Source: Sporomusa malonica (GTDB taxonomy: Bacteria > Bacillota > Negativicutes > Sporomusales > Sporomusaceae). Taken from it: a stretch of 64,000 bases of DNA. Shown one piece after another: positions 51,482 through 60,752 of this stretch. The translations under genes were made by a program, and so were the position numbers. Position 1 is the stretch's first letter, and every line of letters begins with the position of its first letter. The stretch is from NCBI RefSeq assembly GCF_900176355.1, contig NZ_FWXI01000018.1, forward strand, positions 52,629-116,628, given 5' to 3'. The notes below the pieces were generated by a model, which saw nothing but the letters and a program-made list of their open reading frames with translations, made no database searches and was not told the DNA's origin.

Positions 51482-52758
51482 TAAACATACTCCTTCACAA
51501 CTGGGCCCTTCCTAAAACGCTCCGTCTTCTGCCAGATGGTTTTTCGAGAGGTGATCACATCAATGACGGCATCGGCAAAGCCTTTTGAGATATACCACAT
51601 ATTAAAAAAGAAATTAAAAATCAACAACGGCAGCAGCAAAATACGTTGCGGAGTTCCGTCCAAAAAGCAAGCCGTCCCCACCTGATAAAATGGAGCAAAA
51701 TTGCCAAAGGTACTGTACGCCCCGATAAAAAGCAGAAAACCCAGTCCCGAAACAATTTGCATCTCGCCGAAAAAGAACAGGGCAAGCGAACAGCACAGTC
51801 CCAGCAAAAGGAAAACAGGTACTGAGTAGACGATTAGGAGCAGCATACCATCAAGTTTTTCACGTAACGAGAGGTATGGTGATTTCATTACAGGAAGAAA
51901 GTATTTAAAAAACACATCATTGTGCCCCCTGGACCAGCGCCTAATTTGTCGCGCTCGTACACCCCAAGTTTCAGGTACTTCTTCATAACACTCGGCCCGG
52001 TTAGCATAAAGCACTTTCCAGCCATTAATTGACAACCGGTACGTCAGTTCAGTATCTTCGGCCAAGACTTTTGTGTTGAAATAGCCAAGCTTGGCAACTA
52101 CACTCCTTCTAAAGCCGCCAACGGTGCCGCCGTACTGTGGCATAAGGCCCAGATTATAACGAGCCTGCTGGTCTACCTGATAGCCTCCCGAGCGTTCAAG
52201 ATCAAGCAGCCGTGTGAGCAGGTTGGTCTTAGTATTGACAGGAACCACCCGTCCCATGACAGCCCCTACTTCCGGGTCCTTAAAGCAGACAGCAATATCC
52301 TTGATAATTCCACAGGGCGGCAGATAGTCGGCATCAAAAACGATGATAACCTCGCCACTTGCTTTTTTGATTGCTTCATTTAGAGCTGCAGGCTTGCCGC
52401 GCTCACCGTCGTAGCGGTGAATAGGCTTGACAACAGAATATTGAGCGGCATAAACATCTAGAATTTCTTTTGTTCCATCCTGAGAAAAGTCGTTGATCGG
52501 TATAATCTCGAGCTTATCCATATTGTAGTCAGTCTTTAGCAGCTGTTCGATCACATGGGCTGCAACTTTTTTCTCATTATGCATAGGGATTAGCACCGAT
52601 ACTGTGTCCAAATCGGAGTCAATGATGTCGTGATAATACAATCGTTGTTCCCCGAAAAGCCTATTCAGGGTAAACACGAAATGCCTAAGGGAATACACCA
52701 CCATTAACCCGATCGTGAATAATAGATAAGCTTTCAAGAGGAGTATCACCATCGCCAT
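51481..52758 (-). CDS. Processive family 2 glycosyltransferase (polysaccharide synthase)
   Basis: A 425-residue membrane glycosyltransferase. An N-terminal helix (residues 3-25) precedes the GT2 catalytic domain with SVLIPMHNEKKVA, the DxD in VFDADYLPP, the ED of LAEDTELTYR and the processive QxxRW motif in ARQIRRWSRGH. Three or more C-terminal helices (about 290-400) form the channel. The layout is that of PgaC, hyaluronan and cellulose-like synthases that polymerise and extrude a sugar chain. AAGGAGG precedes the ATG. The polymer identity is unknown. Confidence 0.88.
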   Translation of the reverse strand: MAMVILLLKAYLLFTIGLMVVYSLRHFVFTLNRLFGEQRLYYHDIIDSDLDTVSVLIPMHNEKKVAAHVIEQLLKTDYNMDKLEIIPINDFSQDGTKEILDVYAAQYSVVKPIHRYDGERGKPAALNEAIKKASGEVIIVFDADYLPPCGIIKDIAVCFKDPEVGAVMGRVVPVNTKTNLLTRLLDLERSGGYQVDQQARYNLGLMPQYGGTVGGFRRSVVAKLGYFNTKVLAEDTELTYRLSINGWKVLYANRAECYEEVPETWGVRARQIRRWSRGHNDVFFKYFLPVMKSPYLSLREKLDGMLLLIVYSVPVFLLLGLCCSLALFFFGEMQIVSGLGFLLFIGAYSTFGNFAPFYQVGTACFLDGTPQRILLLPLLIFNFFFNMWYISKGFADAVIDVITSRKTIWQKTERFRKGPVVKEYV

Positions 52759-53531
52759 ACTGAAACATCCTCCTTTGTCTTAGCCGTCAGCCGGGTGACG
52801 TGGATGCTATAGATTCCCACGATATAGGCGAAATCTATTAACGGGCCAAGAACGAAAAAAAGTACTGCCATGTAAAGTAGCGATGCCTTCGCCAGAATGA
52901 AAAGAAAAACGGCATACCTGACTGTCCCAAAGACCAGAGCATATACACATGTTATGCCCATGGTTAAACACTTTGAAATTAGACTTGAAGGCAGCGGTAA
53001 CAGGGCAAAGCCCATTATGAGAGGGACAAAGAACAAAATACTAATCTGTTGAACCATATAGAGGTATGAATAATCGGTAATATCATACGGAAACAGGCCA
53101 GGAGCGACCACAAAAAATGTCGATGACAGCAGCTGAACAGCTACAATCATCATGAAAAAAATATTGAGAGGATTTGCCCTGCATAAATACACCTGAAATA
53201 ATAGCAATACCAGGCAAACAAGAGCATTTCCCAACGAAAAGAAGAACTCCGGAAACTTGCCTGGTAAATCAATAAAGTATATATAACCAACAACATCAAT
53301 AAAATTCGTCTCGGCGATAGTTATTGTGTCTTGAAAAAAAGGGGCCAATGTGATCTCCGTTATTAAACATATAGCGCGAGTAATCTGGGGATAAAAATAG
53401 GCAGTCAAAGCGGCCAATGGAACAGCAAAACATCCGAATTGCAGTAAAAAAGTCGCGACTGAACCAGGCAGCTTACGATAGGAGCGATGAAATAAAATAA
53501 CGGCTTTCCCGTTGTCTAGCTTAGTTCGCAT
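52746..53531 (-). CDS. Multi-span membrane protein of the polysaccharide cluster
   Basis: A 261-residue protein, first gene of the cluster. About six membrane segments follow a basic start (MRTKLDNGKAVILFHRSYRK). No family is recognised. The ATG at 53531 has GGGAG just upstream; a GTG at 53561 is in frame. Its last 13 bp overlap the synthase gene, so tight coupling to the synthase is likely, perhaps as an accessory or c-di-GMP-responsive subunit like the partners of PgaC or Alg44, though no PilZ motif is visible. Confidence 0.65.
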   Translation of the reverse strand: MRTKLDNGKAVILFHRSYRKLPGSVATFLLQFGCFAVPLAALTAYFYPQITRAICLITEITLAPFFQDTITIAETNFIDVVGYIYFIDLPGKFPEFFFSLGNALVCLVLLLFQVYLCRANPLNIFFMMIVAVQLLSSTFFVVAPGLFPYDITDYSYLYMVQQISILFFVPLIMGFALLPLPSSLISKCLTMGITCVYALVFGTVRYAVFLFILAKASLLYMAVLFFVLGPLIDFAYIVGIYSIHVTRLTAKTKEDVSVWRW

Positions 53532-53665
53532 ACTGGTCTCCCAGGGTCCGGGCTTGGACACTTCTAGCGTTAATATTCAGTAAATCAAAAGAGATGAAGT
53601 AAGCTCGTATTAAGTCAATAATACAACTGCAAAGTATTTATGTCAACAAAGCTATCTCTATAGTA

Positions 53666-53712
53666 AAGAAAGTTGCTAAGATAGTTATTCCCAACTACCT
53701 TAGCAACTTTAC
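53666..53712 (-). terminator. Terminator of the kinase gene, upstream of the polysaccharide cluster
   Basis: AAAGTTGCTAAG and CTTAGCAACTTT form a 12-bp perfect stem; on the minus strand CTTTACTATAG follows. Confidence 0.7.
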
Positions 53713-53796
53713 GTTAGTTAACACAATTCCTCGGTCTATTATCCTGAAAAATAGCATTTTCATTCTTTGATGGTGCCGTTATAACGGCATGACTGT

Positions 53797-55296
53797 CTAG
53801 CCGCACATATCCCTGCCTTCGTTTTCCTGTGAATCAGCCGCTCTAAAAGAAACAATTACTGTAGTTCCCCGCCCTAAATTAGATTCTATCCGAATATCGC
53901 CGCCGTGCCTATCCACGATACTCTTACACACTGCAAGCCCTAGCCCTGTAGCCTGATCCTTTGTAGTATAAAAGGGATCAAATATTTTATCCAAATGTTC
54001 GTCACTAATACCGCAGCCATTGTCTCTAATGCATAATTCAATGACTCCACAGTGATCTAGGGTAGATATCTCAAATGTCCCACCTTGCTCCATAGCCTCT
54101 AACGCGTTGCGTGTGAGGTTTGAAATTAATTGGACTATCTCTTTGCCGTCCAAATTAACTATTGGCAACGCATTTTTGAGTGACAGCGACACAAAAATTC
54201 CCCTGTTTTCTGACTCGGCATAGATAAGTGGTGCCATGGCTTCTATGATTTGATTAAGTTGCATTAGCTGCTTGTCCACTCTCTTATTGCGTGCTAACGA
54301 CAGAAAATCCGTAACAATCATATTAATATGCTTGAGTTCTTCTAATATCACTAATGCTCGTTCTCGCCACTTTGCATCGGCTTTATTGGACATCATTTGA
54401 ATAAAGCCCATCACTACCGTCATCGGGTTACGAATTTCATGAGCAACTCCGGCAGCCATCCTAGATACTAAATTTAGCCGATCTAGTTTTATCATTTCTT
54501 CCTTTACTTTTTCTCGTCTTTCAAACTCGTTAGCAAGGTGCTGTCTCAATGTACTAACTGTATCAAGAACCGGCACCAATTGTGGGAATTCCTGCAATTT
54601 TACTCTATCAAAATCACCAGACTTTACTTGCATAACAAAATTAACCAGCGACTTATCTAATTTCGTAAATGTCCACTTAATAGTCATCAATACTGCCAGC
54701 CAAATAGCACAAATAATACCCAGATTTCGAAAAAGGAGAAAGTAGAATTCAGACTCTATATCTTCCGTCTTAATGTCCGCCCATACATGACCTACGATCT
54801 TACCATTGTTGTGAAGAGGGTAAGTAACAGCTAATAACGGCCCCTCACCTGGTATAGTACTTTTATTAAGATACGCGGTTTCCATACGGCTTGTCTCATA
54901 CACCACCAAAGAGCTATCTGATGCCTTCACTCCTAGGAAGCTATTGTCCCAAGGCCATACAGCAACTACTTTAAGTTCTGGCGAATAATATCCTAGATTA
55001 TGACCAGGATACCACGCTGCCACCTCTGTTACAATTGGCTGAAGTTGTCTATTCAAAGCCCGAAGCTTGTCTTCATTGGTGCCAGAAAAAACGTTCTCTT
55101 GTCTCAGTATTTCTTCAAAGGACTGTGGTAATCTTTGTGCCAGAGCAGAGACGATTTTAGCTAATTGTACTTCTTTTTCATACAGCAGCAGCCGGTGGGT
55201 GCGGGAAGCATTATTATATGTCCATATTAACATAGGTAGAGATACAATCATCGTAATAATTAAATAGGCCCGTTTATGAACTGAAACAGGTAACAA
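53797..55296 (-). CDS. Orphan sensor histidine kinase, two-span type
   Basis: A 499-residue kinase. A first membrane helix (residues 10-26) and a second (about 185-204) enclose an external domain of about 155 residues (ENVFSGTNEDKLRALNRQL, FLGVKASDSSLVVYETSRME). HisKA has His near residue 284 (GVAHEIRNPMTVVMGFIQ) and HATPase ends with DNGCGISDE and ATGLGLAVC. Start is a TTG with GGGGTGAG upstream. No regulator is adjacent. It lies upstream of the polysaccharide cluster on the same strand but is separated by a terminator. Confidence 0.9.
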   Translation of the reverse strand: MLPVSVHKRAYLIITMIVSLPMLIWTYNNASRTHRLLLYEKEVQLAKIVSALAQRLPQSFEEILRQENVFSGTNEDKLRALNRQLQPIVTEVAAWYPGHNLGYYSPELKVVAVWPWDNSFLGVKASDSSLVVYETSRMETAYLNKSTIPGEGPLLAVTYPLHNNGKIVGHVWADIKTEDIESEFYFLLFRNLGIICAIWLAVLMTIKWTFTKLDKSLVNFVMQVKSGDFDRVKLQEFPQLVPVLDTVSTLRQHLANEFERREKVKEEMIKLDRLNLVSRMAAGVAHEIRNPMTVVMGFIQMMSNKADAKWRERALVILEELKHINMIVTDFLSLARNKRVDKQLMQLNQIIEAMAPLIYAESENRGIFVSLSLKNALPIVNLDGKEIVQLISNLTRNALEAMEQGGTFEISTLDHCGVIELCIRDNGCGISDEHLDKIFDPFYTTKDQATGLGLAVCKSIVDRHGGDIRIESNLGRGTTVIVSFRAADSQENEGRDMCG

Positions 55297-55765
55297 TTAA
55301 CTCACCCCTTCAATAATATCATAATACGGTTATTCATCTAAAATCTGCATACAATCCACCTTAAATTGTTTGTAGAAAAAACAGCCCCCTTCGATGAAGC
55401 ATATAAATTTTTAAATAAAAAATCAGACCTCTAGTAATGCCTACAGTAAATCCCCTTATAATCGTGGAGTATAAACAGTTGGCTATTCTTAAGCTCTGGT
55501 TGCGCTAGTTATTTGGTTTTCTAGTACTAATAATCTTTGACTTCTGCTGAAGTACTTACTATCCGAACTATCCAGATAAACCTCCTTTGGCTAATCATTT
55601 TGCATCTTTTCGACTAATTTGAATAAAATTGAACATTATGCTCTTTTAAATTATACCATAAAATTCCTTGTAAATATATGACATAACATTATTTTCCAAG
55701 AAAAATACAAATATATTTATCAACAATATCACAGGCTAAGGCTTTGAAGAATTTATGTTCTTTTA
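55297..55765. other. Intergenic region without a recognisable gene
   Basis: About 470 bp of AT-rich sequence between the kinase start and the copA terminator. No ORF with a ribosome site, no tRNA and no known riboswitch signature is seen. It should hold the kinase promoter. AAAGGAGG occurs on the minus strand near 55585 but no start codon follows at the right distance. Confidence 0.5.
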
Positions 55766-55806
55766 AGGCAAGCAGCCCTCCACTAATCAGAGGGCTGCTT
55801 GCGTAA
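55766..55806 (-). terminator. Terminator of the copA operon
   Basis: GCAAGCAGCCCTC pairs with GAGGGCTGCTTGC; on the minus strand CTTAAAAG follows. Confidence 0.8.
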
Positions 55807-55812
55807 TGTCGT

Positions 55813-58236
55813 TTAATCCTTATACGGCTTAAACCGTTTCAGTCTAAGTGCATTGGTTACCACCGAAACCGAACTAAAGGCCATTGCCGCGCCTGCCAGT
55901 ACAGGTGATAGAAATCCTGCTGCCGCGACTGGGATGCCAAGCGAATTATAGATAAGCGCCCAGAATAGATTCTGCTTAATATTGCGCATAGTTGCCTTAC
56001 TTAAGCGAATAGCAGCTACAATACCAGTCAGGTCACCCCGCATTAGCGTAATATCTGCCGCCTCAATAGCAACATCGGTGCCTGTGCCAATGGCAAAGCC
56101 GACATCGGCCGTTGCCAACGCCGGAGCATCGTTAATGCCATCACCGACCATAGCCACAACCTTACCCTCTTTTTTAAGAGCCTCAACCTTTTCAGCTTTG
56201 TGCTCTGGCAGTACTTCAGCCATAACGCTGGTTATACCGACAGTTTGGGCGATAGCCTGGGCAGTCCGGGTGTTATCACCGGTTATCATCCATACCTCAA
56301 TACCCATTTTTTTCAGCTCGGCTACAGCTTGAGCAGAATGCTCTTTCACCGTATCAGCCACGGCGAATAAACCGCTGAGCTTGTTTTCTAAGGCAAACAG
56401 CATGACTGTCTTACCTTGCAATTCCAACTGTTCGATTTGAGTAACAGCTGATTCAAACTCAATATTATTTTTCAGCATTAGTTTGCGGGTACCCACTAAA
56501 ACTCTTTTTCCTTCAATGGTAACCTCAACCCCGTACCCAGGAATAGCAGTAAATGACTCAGGGTCGTTAAGAGATACGCCTTGTTTTTGCCCGTACTTAA
56601 CAATAGCTTGCGCCAAAGGATGCTCAGAGTTTTTCTCTGCCCTGACAGCCAGGCGTAGGAGTTCAGCTTCAGCAAGTCCAGCAAACGGCACAATATCAGT
56701 AACTTCAGGCTCACCCTTGGTAATTGTGCCTGTTTTATCAAGGACAATGGTTGTCAGTCTATGGGCATTCTCTAAGTGCTCAGCACCTTTGATCAATATC
56801 CCGTTTTCCGCGCCTTTACCTGTCCCTACCATAATCGATGTCGGTGTAGCTAATCCAAGTGCGCAAGGACATGCGATGACTAATACGGCAGTGAAATTGA
56901 CCAACGCCCGCGAGAAATTACCTGGGTCCAGAATAAAAAACCATACCACAAAGGTTAGCAGCGACAGTCCTACAACGACCGGTACAAAATATGCTGATAC
57001 CACGTCGGCAAAGCGCTGAATTGGTGCTTTAGATCCTTGGGCTTCTTCGACAATGCGCACAATTTGAGCTAAAGCAGTATCTTTGCCAACTTTAGTGGCC
57101 TTAAATTTGAAGGTGCCAAATTTGTTGATGGTTGCGCCAATTACCTGATCACCCGTCTTTTTATCAACAGGCAAACTTTCACCGGTAAGCATCGACTCAT
57201 CCAGCGTTGATGTCCCTTCAACAATAACGCCGTCGACCGGAACTTTTTCGCCAGGACGCACCACCACGATATCCCCGGCCAAGACTGATTCGACCGGAAT
57301 ATCAATTTCCTGTCCATCGCGCAGCACTCTGGCCGTCTTGGCCTGCAGCCCCATAAGCGCCTTAATGGCCTCAGAGGTCCGCCCTTTGGCAGTGGCTTCA
57401 AGTAATTTACCCAAAATAATTAGCGTAATTAGAATAGCTGATGTCTCAAAATATAGATCAGGTGCATGTCGAAGTACGTTAGCGATACTATAGAAATAGG
57501 CAGCCGACGTTCCAAGCGCGACCAGAACATCCATGTTCGCGCTGCCGTTCTTAAGCACGATATAAGCCCCTCGGTAAAACTGCCAGCCTGCAATAAATTG
57601 GACAGGAGTTGCCAATACCAATTGGAGATAGGGATTCATCAATAACTCGCTAGCCCAGCCCTTTACTCCAAGCATGTGCATGGCCATAGCCAATAGTAGC
57701 GGCAGGGAAAAACCTGCAGCTAGCAGAAGGCGAAAGCGTTGTCTACTTATCTCTGCTTCACGGGCCTGCTTCTCTTTGTCTACCGCGGCAGTATCTGCTA
57801 AATCATGAGCACCAAACCCAAGTTTTTCAATTTTACCCTTAATATCGTTTAAAGTAGTTACACCAGGATAATACTCTACCGTAGCCTTCTCCACTGCCAG
57901 ATTGACAACAGCATTGGTTACACCAGTCAGTTTGCTCAAGCCTCTTTCCACGCGACCTGAGCAGGCCGCACAGGTCATACCGGTAATCTTTAAGTCTACC
58001 TTATCCTTGATAACCTGATAGCCCAAGTCTTCAATCTTATGTGCTATCTCGCTCAGGCTAATCTGCGAGCGATCATAGGTTATAGAAGCCTTCTCAGTGG
58101 CAAGATTAACGGCGGCCTTTTCTACTCCTTTGAGTTTGGCGAGCCCGCGTTCCACCCTGCCTGAGCAGGCGGCACATGTCATGCCTCCGATCTTTAAAAA
58201 GACAGTCTCTACAGATGCTCTGTTTGAATCAGTCAT
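55813..58236 (-). CDS. copA: Copper-exporting P1B-type ATPase
   Basis: An 807-residue Cu+-ATPase. Two N-terminal HMA domains each carry [14 protein letters not shown]. The membrane part has the CPC site in [15 protein letters not shown] (about residue 456), the phosphorylation motif [10 protein letters not shown] (about 499), SEHPLAQAI, and [20 protein letters not shown]. The C-terminal helix has [16 protein letters not shown], in which the Asn and Met-Ser-Ser region match the Cu+ subclass. It exports Cu+ from the cytoplasm. It lies 35 bp after csoR. No copZ chaperone is present in the operon. Confidence 0.95.
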   Translation of the reverse strand: MTDSNRASVETVFLKIGGMTCAACSGRVERGLAKLKGVEKAAVNLATEKASITYDRSQISLSEIAHKIEDLGYQVIKDKVDLKITGMTCAACSGRVERGLSKLTGVTNAVVNLAVEKATVEYYPGVTTLNDIKGKIEKLGFGAHDLADTAAVDKEKQAREAEISRQRFRLLLAAGFSLPLLLAMAMHMLGVKGWASELLMNPYLQLVLATPVQFIAGWQFYRGAYIVLKNGSANMDVLVALGTSAAYFYSIANVLRHAPDLYFETSAILITLIILGKLLEATAKGRTSEAIKALMGLQAKTARVLRDGQEIDIPVESVLAGDIVVVRPGEKVPVDGVIVEGTSTLDESMLTGESLPVDKKTGDQVIGATINKFGTFKFKATKVGKDTALAQIVRIVEEAQGSKAPIQRFADVVSAYFVPVVVGLSLLTFVVWFFILDPGNFSRALVNFTAVLVIACPCALGLATPTSIMVGTGKGAENGILIKGAEHLENAHRLTTIVLDKTGTITKGEPEVTDIVPFAGLAEAELLRLAVRAEKNSEHPLAQAIVKYGQKQGVSLNDPESFTAIPGYGVEVTIEGKRVLVGTRKLMLKNNIEFESAVTQIEQLELQGKTVMLFALENKLSGLFAVADTVKEHSAQAVAELKKMGIEVWMITGDNTRTAQAIAQTVGITSVMAEVLPEHKAEKVEALKKEGKVVAMVGDGINDAPALATADVGFAIGTGTDVAIEAADITLMRGDLTGIVAAIRLSKATMRNIKQNLFWALIYNSLGIPVAAAGFLSPVLAGAAMAFSSVSVVTNALRLKRFKPYKD

Positions 58237-58271
58237 ATTTTCACCCCTTTACCTCTTGTAGCATGCCACTC

Positions 58272-58541
58272 TTACTTTGTGAACTTAGATAAGACGCCCA
58301 TCAACTCATCGACAGCCTCTTCAGTACGGTTTTCTTTTATAGCATTAACCACACAACTCTTTGTGTGACTTTCAATCATAATGAGCGCTACCTGATTGAG
58401 TGCGGCTCTCGCTGCCATAATCTGCTGCAGAATATCCACACAGTAACGACCCTCATCTACCATTTTCTCAATTCCGTTGATTTGTCCACTTGTTCGCCTT
58501 AGTCTTTTTTTAATATCTGTCTTTTCCCGTTCATCTAGCAT
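58272..58541 (-). CDS. csoR: CsoR-type copper-sensing repressor
   Basis: An 89-residue all-helical DUF156 protein. The Cu+ ligands Cys34 (GRYCVD), His59 and Cys63 (ESHTKSCV) are all present, as expected for a copper sensor and not a RcnR or FrmR type. It represses its own operon including copA until Cu+ binds. A GC-centred operator lies just upstream. GGAGG precedes the ATG. Confidence 0.93.
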   Translation of the reverse strand: MLDEREKTDIKKRLRRTSGQINGIEKMVDEGRYCVDILQQIMAARAALNQVALIMIESHTKSCVVNAIKENRTEEAVDELMGVLSKFTK

Positions 58542-58552
58542 ATAGATCCTCC

Positions 58553-58573
58553 TACTATACCCCCGTATAGTAT
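58553..58573. promoter_or_regulatory. CsoR operator
   Basis: ACTATACCCCCGTATAGT is a palindrome with the C-rich centre typical of CsoR sites, located just before the csoR start and overlapping its promoter region. Confidence 0.8.
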
Positions 58574-58684
58574 TTATTATAAAACCAAAATCAATGTACT
58601 GTCAATTCTTTTAGTCTTACCTAAGAAAAAACTGGCTAACCATATTTAAATTAAAAATGCAGACTTGCAAGAACCATTCATTTA

Positions 58685-58734
58685 AAGAAGCCCCGAGTGA
58701 TACCGGCTGGCAGCCGGTATCACTCGGGGCTTCA
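58685..58734 (-). terminator. Terminator of the ArnC/ArnT-kinase operon
   Basis: GAAGCCCCGAGTGATACCGG and its complement form a very strong 20-bp stem right after the kinase stop. The U tract is weak. Confidence 0.7.
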
Positions 58735-58747
58735 CCCAGAATATTAA

Positions 58748-60040
58748 TTAGCTAGGCAAGCTTACAATGAAAGTGCTGCCGACACCGACAGAGCTTTCAA
58801 CTTTAATTGTTCCGCCATGAGCTTCCACTATCCATTTTGCAATGGACAGACCTAGCCCAGTTCCCCCCGCGTCCCTGGATCTTGCTTTATCTATTCTGTA
58901 AAACCGTTCAAAAATAAGTTGCTGCTGGTCTTCGGGAATACCCTGCCCGTTATCTTGTACGATGATATTGACTGTCCGCTTCGAACCAGTCACCTGTTTG
59001 ACAGTGAGGATTACCGCTCCTTCGTGCTGTATAAATTTTAAAGCATTATCAATTAAAATCAAAAAAAGCTGGTTAATTCGTTCTCTATCTGCTTGTATAA
59101 AAAGATTGTTTGTTCCGACAAACTCAAGCTTGATCCCTTTTTCAGCTGCTACTGGTTGAAAAGAACGGATTACCTTTTCTGCCACATTGTTGATGTCAAA
59201 CTTTTCTTTAAAAAGGTTTGTCGCACCGGCATCAGCTCTTGCAAGAGTTAATAAATCAGCTACAATTTTTGTCATTCTCTTGATTTCACTTTTCATATCA
59301 TCAAGAACCTGTTCAGAGAATGTCGAAAACTTATTTTCGTCATCTGTTCGAATTGCATCAACAGAAGAAAGCATAACACTCAGAGGAGTACGAAGTTCAT
59401 GAGATGCATCTGCAACGAACTCACGTTGTCTGGAGAAAGAGTTTTTTATAGGAATAATTGCCCGCCCCGCCAGTACATGTCCGGCAAAAGTTGCAATAAC
59501 AAGAAATAACAGGCATACAGTGCTCAGCACTAGCAATAACCGTTTTAACATTATGCAGTAGGACGTAATATCTTTACCTACGAAAACAGTACCTAACGCA
59601 CGGTCTCCCTCATAAACTTTCAGACTGCATATCATAAAGTAATTTTTATTGTCGCTTGGAAGATGTAGTTTGGTTAATATCGCTTCCCCATCAGCACCTT
59701 TCCAGCTACCTATGCTTTCTATAATAGCGGCACGTACTTCGGGAGCTGGCTCACTGGCGGAAACCTGTTGATTATTCATATCAAATACGTAGTGAAAGAG
59801 TTTGCCATCATTTTGCTCATCATCTTCCACGAAAGGTTGATTCGCTGACAATTGTTTCTGCCGAAGTACGTTAATATGTTCATGAGCTTCTTCTTTAGCA
59901 AATGCCTCTACATCTAGCTGCTCTTCTCGGTATAGCACCCAAACCAACCCAGTGTAACTTGCAATAATGAATGAGATAAGAAAACATACCATAACTGCAG
60001 CATACACCATAGTAAGGCGGTTGCGAATTTTAGCAAACAT
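58748..60040 (-). CDS. Sensor histidine kinase of an OmpR-type two-component pair
   Basis: A 430-residue kinase. Membrane helices lie near residues 11-34 and 168-190, enclosing an external domain of about 130 residues. HisKA shows FVADASHELRTPLSVMLSS (His about 213), followed by the N box ILIDNALKF, DNGQGIPEDQQ and GGTGLGLSIAKWIVEAHGG. It belongs to the classical EnvZ/PhoR-like class, unlike the orphan kinases in the window. It overlaps the regulator gene by 11 bp and is last in the operon with the two sugar-transfer genes. Confidence 0.93.
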   Translation of the reverse strand: MFAKIRNRLTMVYAAVMVCFLISFIIASYTGLVWVLYREEQLDVEAFAKEEAHEHINVLRQKQLSANQPFVEDDEQNDGKLFHYVFDMNNQQVSASEPAPEVRAAIIESIGSWKGADGEAILTKLHLPSDNKNYFMICSLKVYEGDRALGTVFVGKDITSYCIMLKRLLLVLSTVCLLFLVIATFAGHVLAGRAIIPIKNSFSRQREFVADASHELRTPLSVMLSSVDAIRTDDENKFSTFSEQVLDDMKSEIKRMTKIVADLLTLARADAGATNLFKEKFDINNVAEKVIRSFQPVAAEKGIKLEFVGTNNLFIQADRERINQLFLILIDNALKFIQHEGAVILTVKQVTGSKRTVNIIVQDNGQGIPEDQQQLIFERFYRIDKARSRDAGGTGLGLSIAKWIVEAHGGTIKVESSVGVGSTFIVSLPS

Positions 60041-60713
60041 GATGAGCCTCCAACTTGAAACCTACCCCTCTTACATTTTGGATTACCACGTCACCCTCTG
60101 GCAGGTTAATTTTTCTCCGCAACAAACGCACATAAGCATCAAGGTTATTGGGTGATACGTCAGATTCTAGCCCCCAGACTCTATCTAATATAACCTCTCG
60201 TGGTACTACCTGCCCTTTGTTTTGAACAAGCAAATCCAGTAACTGAAATTCGCGGCTAGTAAGCTGTACTTCAGTTTCCTTAAATTGAACGCTGCGGCTC
60301 GAACGATTTAGAATAAGGTCGCCCAATTGTACTATATCTTCTTTCAGCTTGGTGCTACTGCGGCGTGATAAAGCGCGGAGCCGAGCAAGTAGTTCTACAA
60401 ACTCAAACGGTTTTACAAGGTAGTCATCGGCTCCTGTATCCAACCCTAACACCCGATCGACGACGTCATCTTTTGCTGTAAGCATTAATATTGATCCTTG
60501 ATACCCGCCTTTGCGTAGGTGATCGCAAACCTCAATTCCAGTTTTAACTGGCATCATCCAATCTAAAACAATGACATCATAGGGGGAATGGATTGCGTAC
60601 TCTATCGCAGTGTCACCCTGTGTAACCCAATCCACCTGCACTTCGGCCTTTTCCAACATACGTTTAATTAGATTACCTAGCTTGGCATCATCTTCAGCAA
60701 GCAATATACGCAT
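60030..60713 (-). CDS. OmpR-family response regulator
   Basis: A 227-residue regulator. The receiver has the acidic pair LLAEDDAKL, the phospho-Asp in VIVLDWMMPVKTG (about residue 51), Thr in LMLTAKDD and Lys in DYLVKPFEF. A winged helix with LTSREFQLLDLLVQNKG and RLLRRKIN follows. The ATG at 60713 has AAGGAG 8 bases upstream; a TTG at 60734 is in frame. It probably regulates its own operon, which also encodes the ArnC- and ArnT-like enzymes. Confidence 0.94.
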   Translation of the reverse strand: MRILLAEDDAKLGNLIKRMLEKAEVQVDWVTQGDTAIEYAIHSPYDVIVLDWMMPVKTGIEVCDHLRKGGYQGSILMLTAKDDVVDRVLGLDTGADDYLVKPFEFVELLARLRALSRRSSTKLKEDIVQLGDLILNRSSRSVQFKETEVQLTSREFQLLDLLVQNKGQVVPREVILDRVWGLESDVSPNNLDAYVRLLRRKINLPEGDVVIQNVRGVGFKLEAHHVC

Positions 60714-60752
60714 CTCTGTAACTCCTTTTCTCAATGCCTGGAACGATATCTG

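Noticed and set aside
56483..57019. Plus-strand 178-codon ORF opposite copA
   Set aside because: It lies wholly within the copA ATPase core, has low-complexity Ser/Thr/Pro content and no ribosome site.
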